From positions 1-62,680 of the forward strand of contig CALUEY010000036.1 in assembly GCA_944319915.1 (NCBI GenBank): a stretch of DNA of 62,680 bases, given 5' to 3'. The stretch comes from an uncultured Prevotella sp. (lineage in GTDB: Bacteria > Bacteroidota > Bacteroidia > Bacteroidales > Bacteroidaceae). The notes below the pieces were generated by a model, which worked only from the letters and a program-made list of their open reading frames with translations, was not told the origin of the DNA and did no database searches. The position numbers and the translations under genes were made by a program. This document shows positions 38,147 through 47,160 of this stretch, piece by piece. The first letter of the stretch is position 1; every line of letters begins with the position of its first letter.

Positions 38147-39736
38147 ATGTCAGATAAAATAAAACCAAGTGAAGTGTCCCAAGTGCTTCTTGAGCAGCTC
38201 AAGGGCGTCAGCGGAGGCGAGCAGTTCGATGAGATAGGGTCGGTGCTGCAAGTAAGCGATGGCGTGGCCAGGATTTACGGCCTCCGCAATGCTGAGGCAA
38301 GTGAGCTTCTCGAGTTTGAGAACGGCACGATGGGCATTGTCATGAACCTTGAGGAAGACAACGTTGGTTGTGTCCTTTTGGGGGCGACATCGGGCATTAA
38401 GGAAGGCATGGTCGTTAAGCGGACGAAGCGAATAGCCTCCATCCGGGTTAACGACAATATGCTCGGGCGTGTCATCAATCCCCTTGGCGAGGCAATTGAC
38501 GGCAAGGGAAGCATCGACCTTACCGACTCTTTCGAGATGCCTCTTGACAGAAAAGCCCCGGGAGTGATTTACCGCCAGCCCGTGAAGGAACCCTTGCAGA
38601 CCGGCCTGAAGGCTGTAGACTCAATGATTCCTATCGGGCGTGGCCAGCGTGAGCTTATAATTGGCGACCGCCAGACGGGCAAGACGGCCATTGCCGTAGA
38701 TACAATAATCAACCAGAAAAGCTTCTATGAGGCAGGCAATCCCGTTTATTGCATTTACGTGGCAATAGGCCAGAAGGCATCCACCGTGGCAGCTTTGGTG
38801 CAGAACCTTAAGGAGCACGGTGCCTTGCCTTACACCATCATTGTTTCAGCAACAGCTGCCGACCCAGCTGCCATGCAGTATTATGCGCCTTTTGCGGGCG
38901 CCGCCATTGGAGAGTATTTCCGCGACCGGGGGTATTCTGCGCTTGTCGTGTATGACGATTTGTCGAAGCAGGCAGTGGCTTACCGCGAGGTTTCGCTTAT
39001 CCTTCGGCGTCCTTCAGGCCGTGAGGCATATCCGGGCGACGTGTTCTATCTGCACAGCCGACTGTTGGAGCGTGCAGCCCGAATAAACGACCAGCAGGAA
39101 GTGGCCGAGCAGATGAACGACCTGCCCGAATGCATGAAAGGTCATGTGCGTGGTGGCGGGTCGCTTACAGCGTTGCCAATAATCGAGACTCAGGCCGGCG
39201 ACGTGTCCGCTTATATACCTACCAACGTGATTTCCATCACCGATGGCCAGATATACCTCGAGACCGACCTCTTCAACCAGGGCTTCCGTCCTGCCATCAA
39301 TGTCGGTATCTCCGTATCTCGTGTAGGCGGTTCTGCCCAAATCAAGAGCATGAAGAAAGTGGCCGGAACGCTGAAGATAGACCAGGCGCAGTACCGCGAG
39401 CTTGAAAGCTTCTCAAAGTTCTCGAGCGACATGGATGCGGTTACGGCCATGACCCTCGACCGCGGCCGCAAGAACAACCAGCTGCTCATACAGCCACAGT
39501 ACAGCCCCATGCCCGTAGGCGAGCAGATAGCCATACTCTACTGCGGCACGCACGGGCTGATGCATGATGTGCCGGTAGAGAAGGTGCGTGAATGCCAGGA
39601 CGCATTCCTTGACAAGTTACGTTCAACCCATCCCGAGGTGATTGCTACGTTGGGCAGTGGAAAGATTGACGACGACATGACATCGGTCATCGAGTCGGTC
39701 ATGGCAGACATTGCCGGACAGTATAAAAAACAGTAG
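38147..39736 (+). CDS. atpA: ATP synthase F1 subunit alpha
   Basis: A 529-residue subunit with the Walker A motif [11 protein letters not shown] and the catalytic-interface arginine region ([22 protein letters not shown]). An in-frame GTG at 38135 is possible, but the ATG at 38147 ([10 protein letters not shown]) matches the family. It forms the non-catalytic nucleotide sites alternating with beta. Confidence 0.97.
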   Translation: MSDKIKPSEVSQVLLEQLKGVSGGEQFDEIGSVLQVSDGVARIYGLRNAEASELLEFENGTMGIVMNLEEDNVGCVLLGATSGIKEGMVVKRTKRIASIRVNDNMLGRVINPLGEAIDGKGSIDLTDSFEMPLDRKAPGVIYRQPVKEPLQTGLKAVDSMIPIGRGQRELIIGDRQTGKTAIAVDTIINQKSFYEAGNPVYCIYVAIGQKASTVAALVQNLKEHGALPYTIIVSATAADPAAMQYYAPFAGAAIGEYFRDRGYSALVVYDDLSKQAVAYREVSLILRRPSGREAYPGDVFYLHSRLLERAARINDQQEVAEQMNDLPECMKGHVRGGGSLTALPIIETQAGDVSAYIPTNVISITDGQIYLETDLFNQGFRPAINVGISVSRVGGSAQIKSMKKVAGTLKIDQAQYRELESFSKFSSDMDAVTAMTLDRGRKNNQLLIQPQYSPMPVGEQIAILYCGTHGLMHDVPVEKVRECQDAFLDKLRSTHPEVIATLGSGKIDDDMTSVIESVMADIAGQYKKQ

Positions 39737-39739
39737 CCT

Positions 39740-40708
39740 ATGCCGTCGCTGAAAGAGATCAAGACCCGGATTGCTTCCGTCAACAGCACCCGCAAGATTA
39801 CGAGTGCGATGAAGATGGTGGCTTCGTCAAAGCTGCACCATGCGCAGGTGATGATAGAGAACATGCTTCCCTATGAATCATTGTTGGAGCACATCCTCAA
39901 GGCTTTCCTTGCCTCAGAGGCTGATGCATCGAGCGTTTACTCCGCGGAGCGCAAGGTCAAGCGGGTTGCCTTGGTGGTATATTCGTCAAACAGCAGCCTG
40001 TGCGGAGGCTTCAATGCCAATGTCATAAAGTTGATGCAGCAGGTGGCAGACGAGTATCAGCATTTGGGCAAGGACAGTGTCGTGGTCTATCCCATTGGGC
40101 GTAAGGTGGCCGAGAAGGCCGCTAAGCTCGGGCTTAAGATTGAGGGCGACTATACCGAGATGGCCGACAAGCCAAACGTAAAAGACTGCATCGACTTGTC
40201 GCGCGAGCTTGGCAGGCGGTTTGTGGATGGCGAAATCGACAAGGTGGAGCTTATTTACCACCACTTCAAGAGCGCGGGGTCGCAAATCCTTACCCGCAAG
40301 ACATATCTGCCGATAGACATTACGGGGGAGCTGAACCGTGACCATGAGCGCGACCTTACGTCGAACGTTGTCACCCGCGAAGCCCAGGAATACCTTCGCA
40401 AGAAAGGCGAAGCTTCTTCAAGCGCGTCAGTCGAGGAGGTTAAGCCGCTTAACGACAACTTCATCGTTGAGCCTGACATGGACACAGTGCTTGAGCTGTT
40501 GATACCAAAGCTGGCTCACTTGATGCTCTATACAGCCTTGCTCGACAGCAATGCGAGTGAGCACGCGGCTCGCATGGTGGCCATGCAGACCGCTACCGAC
40601 AATGCCGATGAGCTTCTGCGCGACCTCAACTTGCAGTACAACAAGAGCAGGCAGCAGGCTATTACCAACGAGCTGCTCGACATTGTGGGCGGTTCGGTAA
40701 ACAACTGA
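39740..40708 (+). CDS. atpG: ATP synthase F1 subunit gamma
   Basis: A 322-residue central rotor subunit with the conserved ends (MPSLKEIKTRIASVNSTRKITSAMKMVA; ALLDSNASEHAARMVAMQTATDNA...LQYNKSRQQAITNELLDIVGG). It contains a low-similarity insert around 225-245 (EASSSASVEEVKPLNDN) that makes it longer than the usual 285-290. It is the last gene of the operon, 3 bp after atpA. Confidence 0.96.
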   Translation: MPSLKEIKTRIASVNSTRKITSAMKMVASSKLHHAQVMIENMLPYESLLEHILKAFLASEADASSVYSAERKVKRVALVVYSSNSSLCGGFNANVIKLMQQVADEYQHLGKDSVVVYPIGRKVAEKAAKLGLKIEGDYTEMADKPNVKDCIDLSRELGRRFVDGEIDKVELIYHHFKSAGSQILTRKTYLPIDITGELNRDHERDLTSNVVTREAQEYLRKKGEASSSASVEEVKPLNDNFIVEPDMDTVLELLIPKLAHLMLYTALLDSNASEHAARMVAMQTATDNADELLRDLNLQYNKSRQQAITNELLDIVGGSVNN

Positions 40709-40711
40709 CAT

Positions 40712-40749
40712 AAAAGAGGAAGGCCCCAACGTTGGGGCCTTCCTCTTTT
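40712..40749. terminator. 38-bp perfect palindrome ending the atp operon
   Basis: Arms 40712-40730 and 40731-40749 are exact reverse complements, with A and T runs at the two ends and no spacer. This is a strong bidirectional terminator serving atpG and the convergent surface-protein gene. Confidence 0.9.
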
Positions 40750-40759
40750 CTTATCCTTA

Positions 40760-40807
40760 TAGGCCATTAGGCAGCAGCTCGGAAACCGGCAGCATCCTAA
40801 TGGCCTA
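40760..40807. terminator. Second hairpin between atpG and the convergent gene
   Basis: Exact 12-bp arms (40760-40771 and 40796-40807) flank a 24-nt loop, with TTT on the plus side. It lies 17 bp upstream (plus coordinates) of the surface-protein stop codon and may be that gene's own terminator. Confidence 0.6.
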
Positions 40808-40824
40808 TTTCGTTCAACCAACCA

Positions 40825-43800
40825 TCATTGGCTTATTGCCACCTTGCTTATGGCAATGCCTTCAGCTGTGGTAGCCTTGATTGTGTATATGCCGTTGGGC
40901 AAGTTCTTTGTGGCTTGGGCCGGCGTGGCGTGGTCCATGCTGCTAACTTTGCGCCCGTTCATGTCGAACACCTCGATGAGGCCCGGCGTAGCGTTTACGC
41001 TGCCAATGCCGTCGGCCACGGTGTTGTTCACCGATATTGGCACATAGATGTCGGCTGCGCCGCGCGATGCCAGCTTTACATAAGCCTTGTGTACGCCAAT
41101 CTCGTCAGAGTTGAACGCAACGGAGAACGTTCCGCCGCTTGCAGGCAGCTCGCTTGCAGAGAGCTTGAACTTGCTCTTGTTTGCTCCGCCGAGCGTCAGC
41201 TTTATAGGCTCGGTCAGGTTGGTGGCGCTTACGCTCACCTCGTCAGACACGGCATCTTTGCCTACTGTGGCCGTAAAGGCCAGTTGTGTGGCCGATGGGC
41301 GTATGGTGGCGAGGTCTGTGCGGCCGTAGCTAACGTCGTCTATGTAATACGTGGCGGAGTTGTTGCGCCCCCGTGTGCTCTTGAAGCGGAAGCCCATGAA
41401 GAACACGTCGGCGATGTTTTGGCCAGTCAGGTCGATGTGGTACTCCTGCCACTCTCCGCTTTGGTCCTTCATGTTTGGCATGGTGAATCCCTCAACAGGG
41501 CTTACGAACATCTCGCCGTCGGCCATGTCGATGTAGCAAAGCTCAAGCACGTCGGTCTGCTCGTCCATGAGGTAATCGCCGCGCACGCGGAATGTAAACA
41601 TCTTCGACTCCGAACCCTTGAAGTCGAGAGCCGGCGTTACAAGCATCATCTCGCAGGCCTCCTCTTCGCCTTCGGGCGTAGTGCTGTCGTATGCCGTCAC
41701 CTTTGCCGTCTTTTCTCCGGCCGACTCGTCCTCCTCGGGGAATTCATAGCCCCACCATGCCCTGTTGCCTGTCATGGCCAGGTTCTTCCATCCCTCAATG
41801 GCGAGCGGCTTGTTCTTCACAGTGCCGTCAAAGTGCTCGTTTATCAGCTTGGCAGGAGCCGACGGGTCGAGCGGCAGCTCGTCGCCCTCCTTGCCTGGCC
41901 CAGGCTCGGTGCTTGCGGTGGCCTTTCCTGTCACTTTCACCTTAACGGTGTCTAAGGCCAAGCCGTAAATCAGAATCTCGTTCTCATAGTCGCCGGCCTC
42001 TTTCGGGGCGAACGTCACCTTCACTTCGGCCGTGCCGTCCTTAAGGAGCATCGATGTGCTTATCATGAACGTGCCAGCCTCTTTCACCTTCATGTAGGCA
42101 TAGTCGGGCAGGTAGGCCGTTTTCACGGTAAGGGTCTGCTCCTGCGTCTTGCCCACCTCAGCCTCAAAGGCAGGCAGCGGGTTGGGGCTAACGGTGACGG
42201 CAGGCGGGTTCTGCTCGTCGGTGGCGTAGGCAGAGAGTGCTATCGACTGGTACACCTCCGGCATCTGCTGACAGTCTATCATGAGCCTTGCCTCGTGCTT
42301 GCCGATGGCCGTTGGCAAGTAAGTCACCACGATGTCGGCCTCGCTCGTGCCTGCCGGTATGCTTGCCTGCGACAGGCTGAAGAGGCCCTTGTCCTTTCCG
42401 GTTATCTCCAGTGTGGTGGCTGCGGGCATGTTCACTGCGCTCACGTGCAGCGTGGCCACCTCGGTGGGCTTGCCCACGAATCCTGCCGCCTGCTCAACCT
42501 TGTTGGGCGTCACCGTGAGCGACGGCTCTGCCACCACAGCCGGCTCGATGTCTTCCTGGCCGCGCGGCCCTATTATCACGGCATTGGCCGAGGTTGACAG
42601 CCCGGTGATGTTCACGGCCTCGGTAGGTATGGCCGTGCCTATCAGTGAGGTGCCGCCGAAGATGCGCAGCTTGCCTTCGCCCGTGGCGTCGGTGATGGTG
42701 GGCTGCGTCATCCCCGCCTCAAACGTTGCCCCTTCGGCAAAGCCCGACAGCGTGGCCCCCTCTATGCGCACGAGGCGGTTGATGTAGCTGTTAGGCTGGG
42801 CCTTTATGTCGGCCAGCGTGGCAGCCACGGGCTGTGCCGCGTTGCCTTCGGATACGAGAGTGCCGAGGTTTGGCGTGAGGGGTATGAACGACATTGCGCC
42901 AAACGCCGACTGTATCATGCCGATGAAGCCCGTGAGCTTGTCGCCGGCCTTGTAGGTTGTGGCCAGCATGTCATAGTCGTTGGAGACGAGCATGCCCCCG
43001 GTTTCGTCTTGAATGTAATATTTGGGCGAGCCGGTGCTGTTGTCCACATAGCTTACCACGGCTTCGCCCGTGTAGCGGTAGTTGAGGAAAGCCTCCGGGT
43101 CTTCGGCCAAGAAGGCGTTTATCGACTCTATGTTCACCACTGGCAGGGCGCTCCATGAGGCTTCTACCACAACGTCGGCCGCCCCTTGGCTGCTGAATGT
43201 GATTGTAGCCTTGCCCTCCTCGGAGGTGGGAGTGAGCGTAAATTCAATGTCCTTGCCGCTCTCGCCCATGGCGTCTGCGGCGGCTACCGTAGTGGCAGAA
43301 GCCTTCAGCTCATCGCTCTCAACGCTTATTGTTATGTCTGAAGTGAGGTTGCGGGCCTTCACGTTTACGGTTTTTCTCTGCACCTCGCCGCTGTAGATGT
43401 AGCCAAACGGCAATGAGTTCTCGCTCAGCGTTATCGTGGGCGAGTCGTCGCCGGGCTCTCCGGCCGATGCAAACAGCCCCGCGTAGCTGTCGGCCACGCG
43501 CAGCGAGCCTACGAGCATCGTGGGTGCTGTGGCGCTGTACGTGGTGCCTTGGCGCAGCTCAATGCCCTGCAGGCCATAGTTCTTCACGCTTGAGCCAGTG
43601 CCCGAGGGGTCGAAGTAAGCGTCGGCCTGGGCGGGCTCTGCGGCATAGTCCGTAGGGTCGACGAACAGCGACACGGCGTCGCTGCCGCTTCCGTCCTTGT
43701 TCAGCTCGTACTTCACCACCACGAGGTGGGTCTCGCCTGTGCTAAAGGTGCTCTCGGCATACACCGCCTTTGTGCTGCCTCGCTCCACGCCGAGCAGATA

Positions 43801-44277
43801 CTTGCCGTCCTCGCCGGCTGCGTTGACGTAGAGTCGGCCAAACTCGGTGCCGCTTTTCCCGTCGGATACTGGGCCGCTGTAGTTGCCTACTGTAAAGGCC
43901 ATCACGTACACGGGGCCGGTAGGCACGTCCGACACGTTGATGAGGGCTGAGTAATACATCGTGCCTGCCTTCACTCCCTCGTCGGTCATGTCGAAGCGCG
44001 CTTGCAGGTCCTGGCCCGATGAGGCGTTGCCCAGCCGCACGCTCTTGCCTTTCACTCCGCCCGGGTATCCGGCGTAGTCGAGCGTCTGGTTTACCACTTG
44101 TATCGGCTCGTTGGGGTTTGAGCTGTACTTAATCCACGGGCCTTGGCCGTATAGGTCGCCTGTGTTATATTCAAAGTTGTCTTGCCATGAAACCTGCGCG
44201 CCCACATCGGTTGGCGCGGCTGAAAGCATTGTAAGCATTAAGGTCGACAATGCGAACGCTTTGTTGAGTTTTCCCAT
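40825..44277 (-). CDS. Large exported multidomain protein with type IX sorting domain
   Basis: A 1,150-residue protein with a signal peptide (about 1-27, ending VGAQ). Segments in order: a lectin-like region with FEYNTGDLYGQGPW; repeated immunoglobulin-like domains (for example around 280-380, 585-685 and 700-790); an OB-like DUF5689-type region (YYIQDETGGMLVSND); and a choice-of-anchor-type domain with FDGTVKNKPLAIEGWKNL and YYIDDVSYGR. The C-terminal 60-70 residues (VFDMNGRKVSSM...LPNGIYTIKATTAEGIAISKVAI) match the Por/type IX secretion sorting domain. It is probably a surface or secreted adhesin or carbohydrate-binding protein. No catalytic motif was seen. Confidence 0.82.
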   Translation of the reverse strand: MGKLNKAFALSTLMLTMLSAAPTDVGAQVSWQDNFEYNTGDLYGQGPWIKYSSNPNEPIQVVNQTLDYAGYPGGVKGKSVRLGNASSGQDLQARFDMTDEGVKAGTMYYSALINVSDVPTGPVYVMAFTVGNYSGPVSDGKSGTEFGRLYVNAAGEDGKYLLGVERGSTKAVYAESTFSTGETHLVVVKYELNKDGSGSDAVSLFVDPTDYAAEPAQADAYFDPSGTGSSVKNYGLQGIELRQGTTYSATAPTMLVGSLRVADSYAGLFASAGEPGDDSPTITLSENSLPFGYIYSGEVQRKTVNVKARNLTSDITISVESDELKASATTVAAADAMGESGKDIEFTLTPTSEEGKATITFSSQGAADVVVEASWSALPVVNIESINAFLAEDPEAFLNYRYTGEAVVSYVDNSTGSPKYYIQDETGGMLVSNDYDMLATTYKAGDKLTGFIGMIQSAFGAMSFIPLTPNLGTLVSEGNAAQPVAATLADIKAQPNSYINRLVRIEGATLSGFAEGATFEAGMTQPTITDATGEGKLRIFGGTSLIGTAIPTEAVNITGLSTSANAVIIGPRGQEDIEPAVVAEPSLTVTPNKVEQAAGFVGKPTEVATLHVSAVNMPAATTLEITGKDKGLFSLSQASIPAGTSEADIVVTYLPTAIGKHEARLMIDCQQMPEVYQSIALSAYATDEQNPPAVTVSPNPLPAFEAEVGKTQEQTLTVKTAYLPDYAYMKVKEAGTFMISTSMLLKDGTAEVKVTFAPKEAGDYENEILIYGLALDTVKVKVTGKATASTEPGPGKEGDELPLDPSAPAKLINEHFDGTVKNKPLAIEGWKNLAMTGNRAWWGYEFPEEDESAGEKTAKVTAYDSTTPEGEEEACEMMLVTPALDFKGSESKMFTFRVRGDYLMDEQTDVLELCYIDMADGEMFVSPVEGFTMPNMKDQSGEWQEYHIDLTGQNIADVFFMGFRFKSTRGRNNSATYYIDDVSYGRTDLATIRPSATQLAFTATVGKDAVSDEVSVSATNLTEPIKLTLGGANKSKFKLSASELPASGGTFSVAFNSDEIGVHKAYVKLASRGAADIYVPISVNNTVADGIGSVNATPGLIEVFDMNGRKVSSMDHATPAQATKNLPNGIYTIKATTAEGIAISKVAISQ

Positions 44278-44338
44278 AAGCTGGTTTTAAAATGATAAAT
44301 GAAACAATTGAGTGGCTTCCAAAATGAAAAGCTGGTTG

Positions 44339-44369
44339 CAAATATAGCGATTTTAATGTGCGGAAGCAA
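44339..44369 (-). promoter_or_regulatory. Promoter of the surface-protein gene
   Basis: Minus-strand TTG (44367-44369) and TATATTTG (44339-44346) are 20 bp apart, about 60 bp before the start codon. Confidence 0.7.
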
Positions 44370-44564
44370 ATATTTTGAGTATGAATTTTACTTTTTGCTG
44401 TTTTTAGGGTGCTTTCTGTCTTGTTTGCCTGCTTGCTCCTTGCGGTTGCATTTGCCGTAGGCGCGTTCCGGTGTCAGACATTGTGCGGGGCTTGGCGTTG
44501 TGGTAGGGTGGGCAAATATGTGGCTTGTAATTTGTTTACAAAACAGCCCCCGATTGTTGGGCGT

Positions 44565-44675
44565 GGCCTTTTTGCGGTGCGAAAGGCGCCGTTTCGCAAG
44601 CCAATATGTGCCGTTTTGCAAGCTGAAACCTGCCGTTTTGCACTGCCAAACGGCACGATTGCGCAATGCATTGAA
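44565..44675. repeat. Intergenic palindrome family, locus D (tandem units)
   Basis: The 568-bp gap between two minus-strand genes contains at least three related units. One is TGCCGTTT, nine bases (TGCACTGCC), AAACGGCA at 44631-44655. A degenerate unit precedes it (GTGCCGTTT, TGCAAGCTG, AAACC), and a GCGAAA-GGCGCCG-TTTCGC hairpin lies near 44579-44597. Apart from the repeat and the promoter at 44339-44369, no gene was seen. Confidence 0.7.
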
Positions 44676-44845
44676 TGTCAGGCGTTTATTGGCAGCGTGG
44701 AAGTGAACGGCGCGTTTGGCTGATTTCTTTACAAATGGTGCTTGCCAGCCGAGATGGGCTTCTGCCGTGGCCGGCTGTGGGTGCGGGTGGCCTGGGCCTG
44801 CGGCTGCCGCCGTGGTTTGTGGCCGCCGCAGGCTTTGGCCTTGCG

Positions 44846-45268
44846 TCAACGCTTCTTGAACTCAAGCTTTTTGGGCAGCTTTTGCCATTTCCCGTTGTTG
44901 GGCACTTTAAGCGTGCTGCCGTCGCCTTGCGTCAGCACAAAGGTGCTGTCGTCTTTTTGCTCCAGCGTAGCCTCAAGGTCTTCGCTGCCGTAGTCGTTTA
45001 TCAGCTCAAGCTCGGCCTTGCGCTTGCCGCCCAGGCGGGCAGAGGTGATGAGCCAGTAGAAGCTGTTGCGCCGCTTGGCAAGGTAGCCAGGCAGGTTGCC
45101 CAGTATCTCGTGGCCCGGCACGGTGATTCCGTCGCTGTGGAAGTCGATGGTGAGGTACACGTTGTATTCATCGTTCGAAAGGGTGCCGCAGAACGGTTTC
45201 TGCGCGTCCTGCGCCGCTGCGGCTGCCGCAGCTATGGCCACCCAGGCCAGGGCAAATGCTTTTTTCAT
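44846..45268 (-). CDS. Small exported protein of unknown function
   Basis: A 140-residue protein with an alanine-rich signal peptide (MKKAFALAWVAIAAAAAAA-QD) and a mature beta-rich domain. I do not recognise the family. The C-terminus is basic (KLPKKLEFKKR). A -7 box TAACTTTG on the minus strand (45346-45353) lies about 80 bp upstream without a clear -33. It is divergent from the glycogen genes. Confidence 0.7.
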   Translation of the reverse strand: MKKAFALAWVAIAAAAAAAQDAQKPFCGTLSNDEYNVYLTIDFHSDGITVPGHEILGNLPGYLAKRRNSFYWLITSARLGGKRKAELELINDYGSEDLEATLEQKDDSTFVLTQGDGSTLKVPNNGKWQKLPKKLEFKKR

Positions 45269-45405
45269 CTCGTTTGTTGTGCTTGTTAATATATAATGTG
45301 TGGCAGTGGCGTTGGGTGTTCACGCGCACAGCCAGTGCCATACGGCAAAGTTAGCACAAATAAGTCATTAAATCGCCTTGCAGGGCAACATTATCCAGTT
45401 TTTCA

Positions 45406-45436
45406 TTGGGAATGTTGAGAATTTAATGTAAATTTG
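45406..45436 (+). promoter_or_regulatory. Promoter of the glycogen operon
   Basis: TTG (45406-45408) and TAAATTTG (45429-45436) are 20 bp apart. The first start codon is at 45460. Confidence 0.72.
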
Positions 45437-45459
45437 CGACCGCTAACAATTAACAGTTT

Positions 45460-47121
45460 ATGGGAAGATGTGATTTAAGGCCAGACTATATATTTGAGTC
45501 CAGTTGGGAAGTGTGCAACAAGGTGGGAGGCATCTACACCGTGTTGTCGACGCGGGCCAAGACATTGCAGGACATGATGAAAGACCGGATAATCTTCATC
45601 GGCCCCGACTTTGGCGGCGATGCCCAGGCCTCGTATTTTGCAGAGGATGCCAATTTGTTCGCCGCATGGCGCGAGGCTGCCGCAGCCGAGGGCATAGGCG
45701 TGAGGGTGGGGCGGTGGATGGTGCCGGGGCAGCCCGTGACCATCCTTGTTGACTTCAAGCCATATTTCCCCAAGAAGAACGATATTTACACGTGGCTGTG
45801 GGAGCATTACCAGGTGGACAGCCTCCATGCCTATGGCGACTACGACGAGGCTTCAATGTTTTCTTACGCGGCAGGAAAGGTTGTGGAAAGCTTCTACAAG
45901 CATTGCCTGTCTGAGGCCGACCGCGTGGTGTACCACGGCAACGAATGGATGACCGGCCTCGGCCTGCTATATGTAAACAACAAGCTGCCGCAGGTGGCGA
46001 CGCTCTTCACCACCCATGCCACGAGCATAGGGCGGAGCATCGCCGGAAACATGAAACCGCTCTACGACTATCTCTTTGCCTACAACGGCGACCAGATGGC
46101 AGGCGAGCTCAACATGCAGAGCAAGCACTCTATCGAGAAGCAGACTGCATGGCATGTGGACTGCTTCACCACCGTGAGCGACATAACGGCCAACGAATGC
46201 CGCGAGCTGCTGGACAAGCCGGTGGACGTGGTGCTGCCTAACGGCTTCGACAATAGTTTCGTGCCGTCGCCGTCGACATTTGCCCGCAAGCGCAAGAAAG
46301 CGCGCCAGCGGCTGCTCGCCGTGGCCGGGGCTTTGCTCGGCGAGCAGCTCGGTGACGACACGCTCATCGTCTCCACGAGCGGGCGTTACGAGTTCCGCAA
46401 CAAGGGGGTGGACGTGTATATCGAGGCGATGAACCGCCTGCTGCGTGACAAATGCCTCACCAAGAAGGTCGTGGCGTTCATCGAGGTGCCAGGCTGGGTG
46501 GGCGAACCGCGCAAGGACTTGCAGCAGCGGCTTGCCAGCGGGCAGCAGTATGATACGCCGCTCGAGGTGCCTCTGGTGACGCACTGGCTCCACGAGATGA
46601 GCCACGACCGTGTGCTCGACATGCTGAAATACTATGACATGCACAACCGCAGGGAGGACAACGTGAAGGTGGTGTTCCTGCCTTGCTACCTCGACGGCAA
46701 CGATGGCATACTCAACATGGCTTACTACGACATCGTGCTGGGCAACGACCTCTGCATATATCCCTCGTACTATGAGCCTTGGGGGTACACTCCGCTGGAG
46801 GCAATAGCCTTCAAGGTGCCGTGCATTACTACCGACCTGTCGGGCTTCGGCCTCTGGGCCAACAGCCAGAAAGGGGCTTACAGTGAGCTTATCGATGGCG
46901 TGAAGGTCATACATCGCACTGATTATAATTACTCAGAAGTGGCAGACTGCATCAAGGATACCGTCGCCGAGTTCTCCAACTTCACCGACGCGCAGGTGAG
47001 GAAAGCACGCTCCAACGCCGATGCCTTGTCGAAAAAGGCCTTGTGGAGCGAGTTCATCAAGTATTACCTTGAGGCTTACGCCATCGCCTTGGAAAAGGCT
47101 GAGGAGCGCAAGCATAAGTGA
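45460..47121 (+). CDS. Glycogen synthase, GT3-like
   Basis: A 553-residue glycosyltransferase of the GT-B fold. The N-terminus FESSWEVCNKVGGIYTVLSTRA and the segments GNEWMTGLG, LFTTHATSIGR and SYYEPWGYTPLEA resemble the eukaryotic-type (GT3/GYS) glycogen synthases used by Bacteroidetes rather than the ADP-glucose GlgA family. It would extend alpha-1,4-glucan from a nucleotide sugar. It is followed after 39 bp by glycogen phosphorylase, forming a storage and mobilisation pair. No glgB or glgC is in the window. The sugar-nucleotide preference (UDP or ADP) is not certain. Confidence 0.88.
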   Translation: MGRCDLRPDYIFESSWEVCNKVGGIYTVLSTRAKTLQDMMKDRIIFIGPDFGGDAQASYFAEDANLFAAWREAAAAEGIGVRVGRWMVPGQPVTILVDFKPYFPKKNDIYTWLWEHYQVDSLHAYGDYDEASMFSYAAGKVVESFYKHCLSEADRVVYHGNEWMTGLGLLYVNNKLPQVATLFTTHATSIGRSIAGNMKPLYDYLFAYNGDQMAGELNMQSKHSIEKQTAWHVDCFTTVSDITANECRELLDKPVDVVLPNGFDNSFVPSPSTFARKRKKARQRLLAVAGALLGEQLGDDTLIVSTSGRYEFRNKGVDVYIEAMNRLLRDKCLTKKVVAFIEVPGWVGEPRKDLQQRLASGQQYDTPLEVPLVTHWLHEMSHDRVLDMLKYYDMHNRREDNVKVVFLPCYLDGNDGILNMAYYDIVLGNDLCIYPSYYEPWGYTPLEAIAFKVPCITTDLSGFGLWANSQKGAYSELIDGVKVIHRTDYNYSEVADCIKDTVAEFSNFTDAQVRKARSNADALSKKALWSEFIKYYLEAYAIALEKAEERKHK

Positions 47122-47160
47122 TGCGCAAACTGGTAACGATAATATTCTTAATGTTCAAAT

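Noticed and set aside
40712-40749. 38-bp perfect palindrome as a member of the intergenic repeat family or a mobile element
   Set aside because: It lacks the CCGTTT/AAACGG core, has A and T tracts and sits between convergent genes, so it is a terminator.
44388-44849. Minus-strand open frame of 153 codons in the gap with palindrome locus D
   Set aside because: It translates the repeat units themselves, has no start context and overlaps the neighbouring promoter.
45967-46914. Long open frame (315 codons) on the minus strand inside the glycogen synthase gene
   Set aside because: It is antisense to a clear full-length gene, has low-complexity His/Val-rich composition and no promoter. GC-rich codon use produces such shadows throughout the window.
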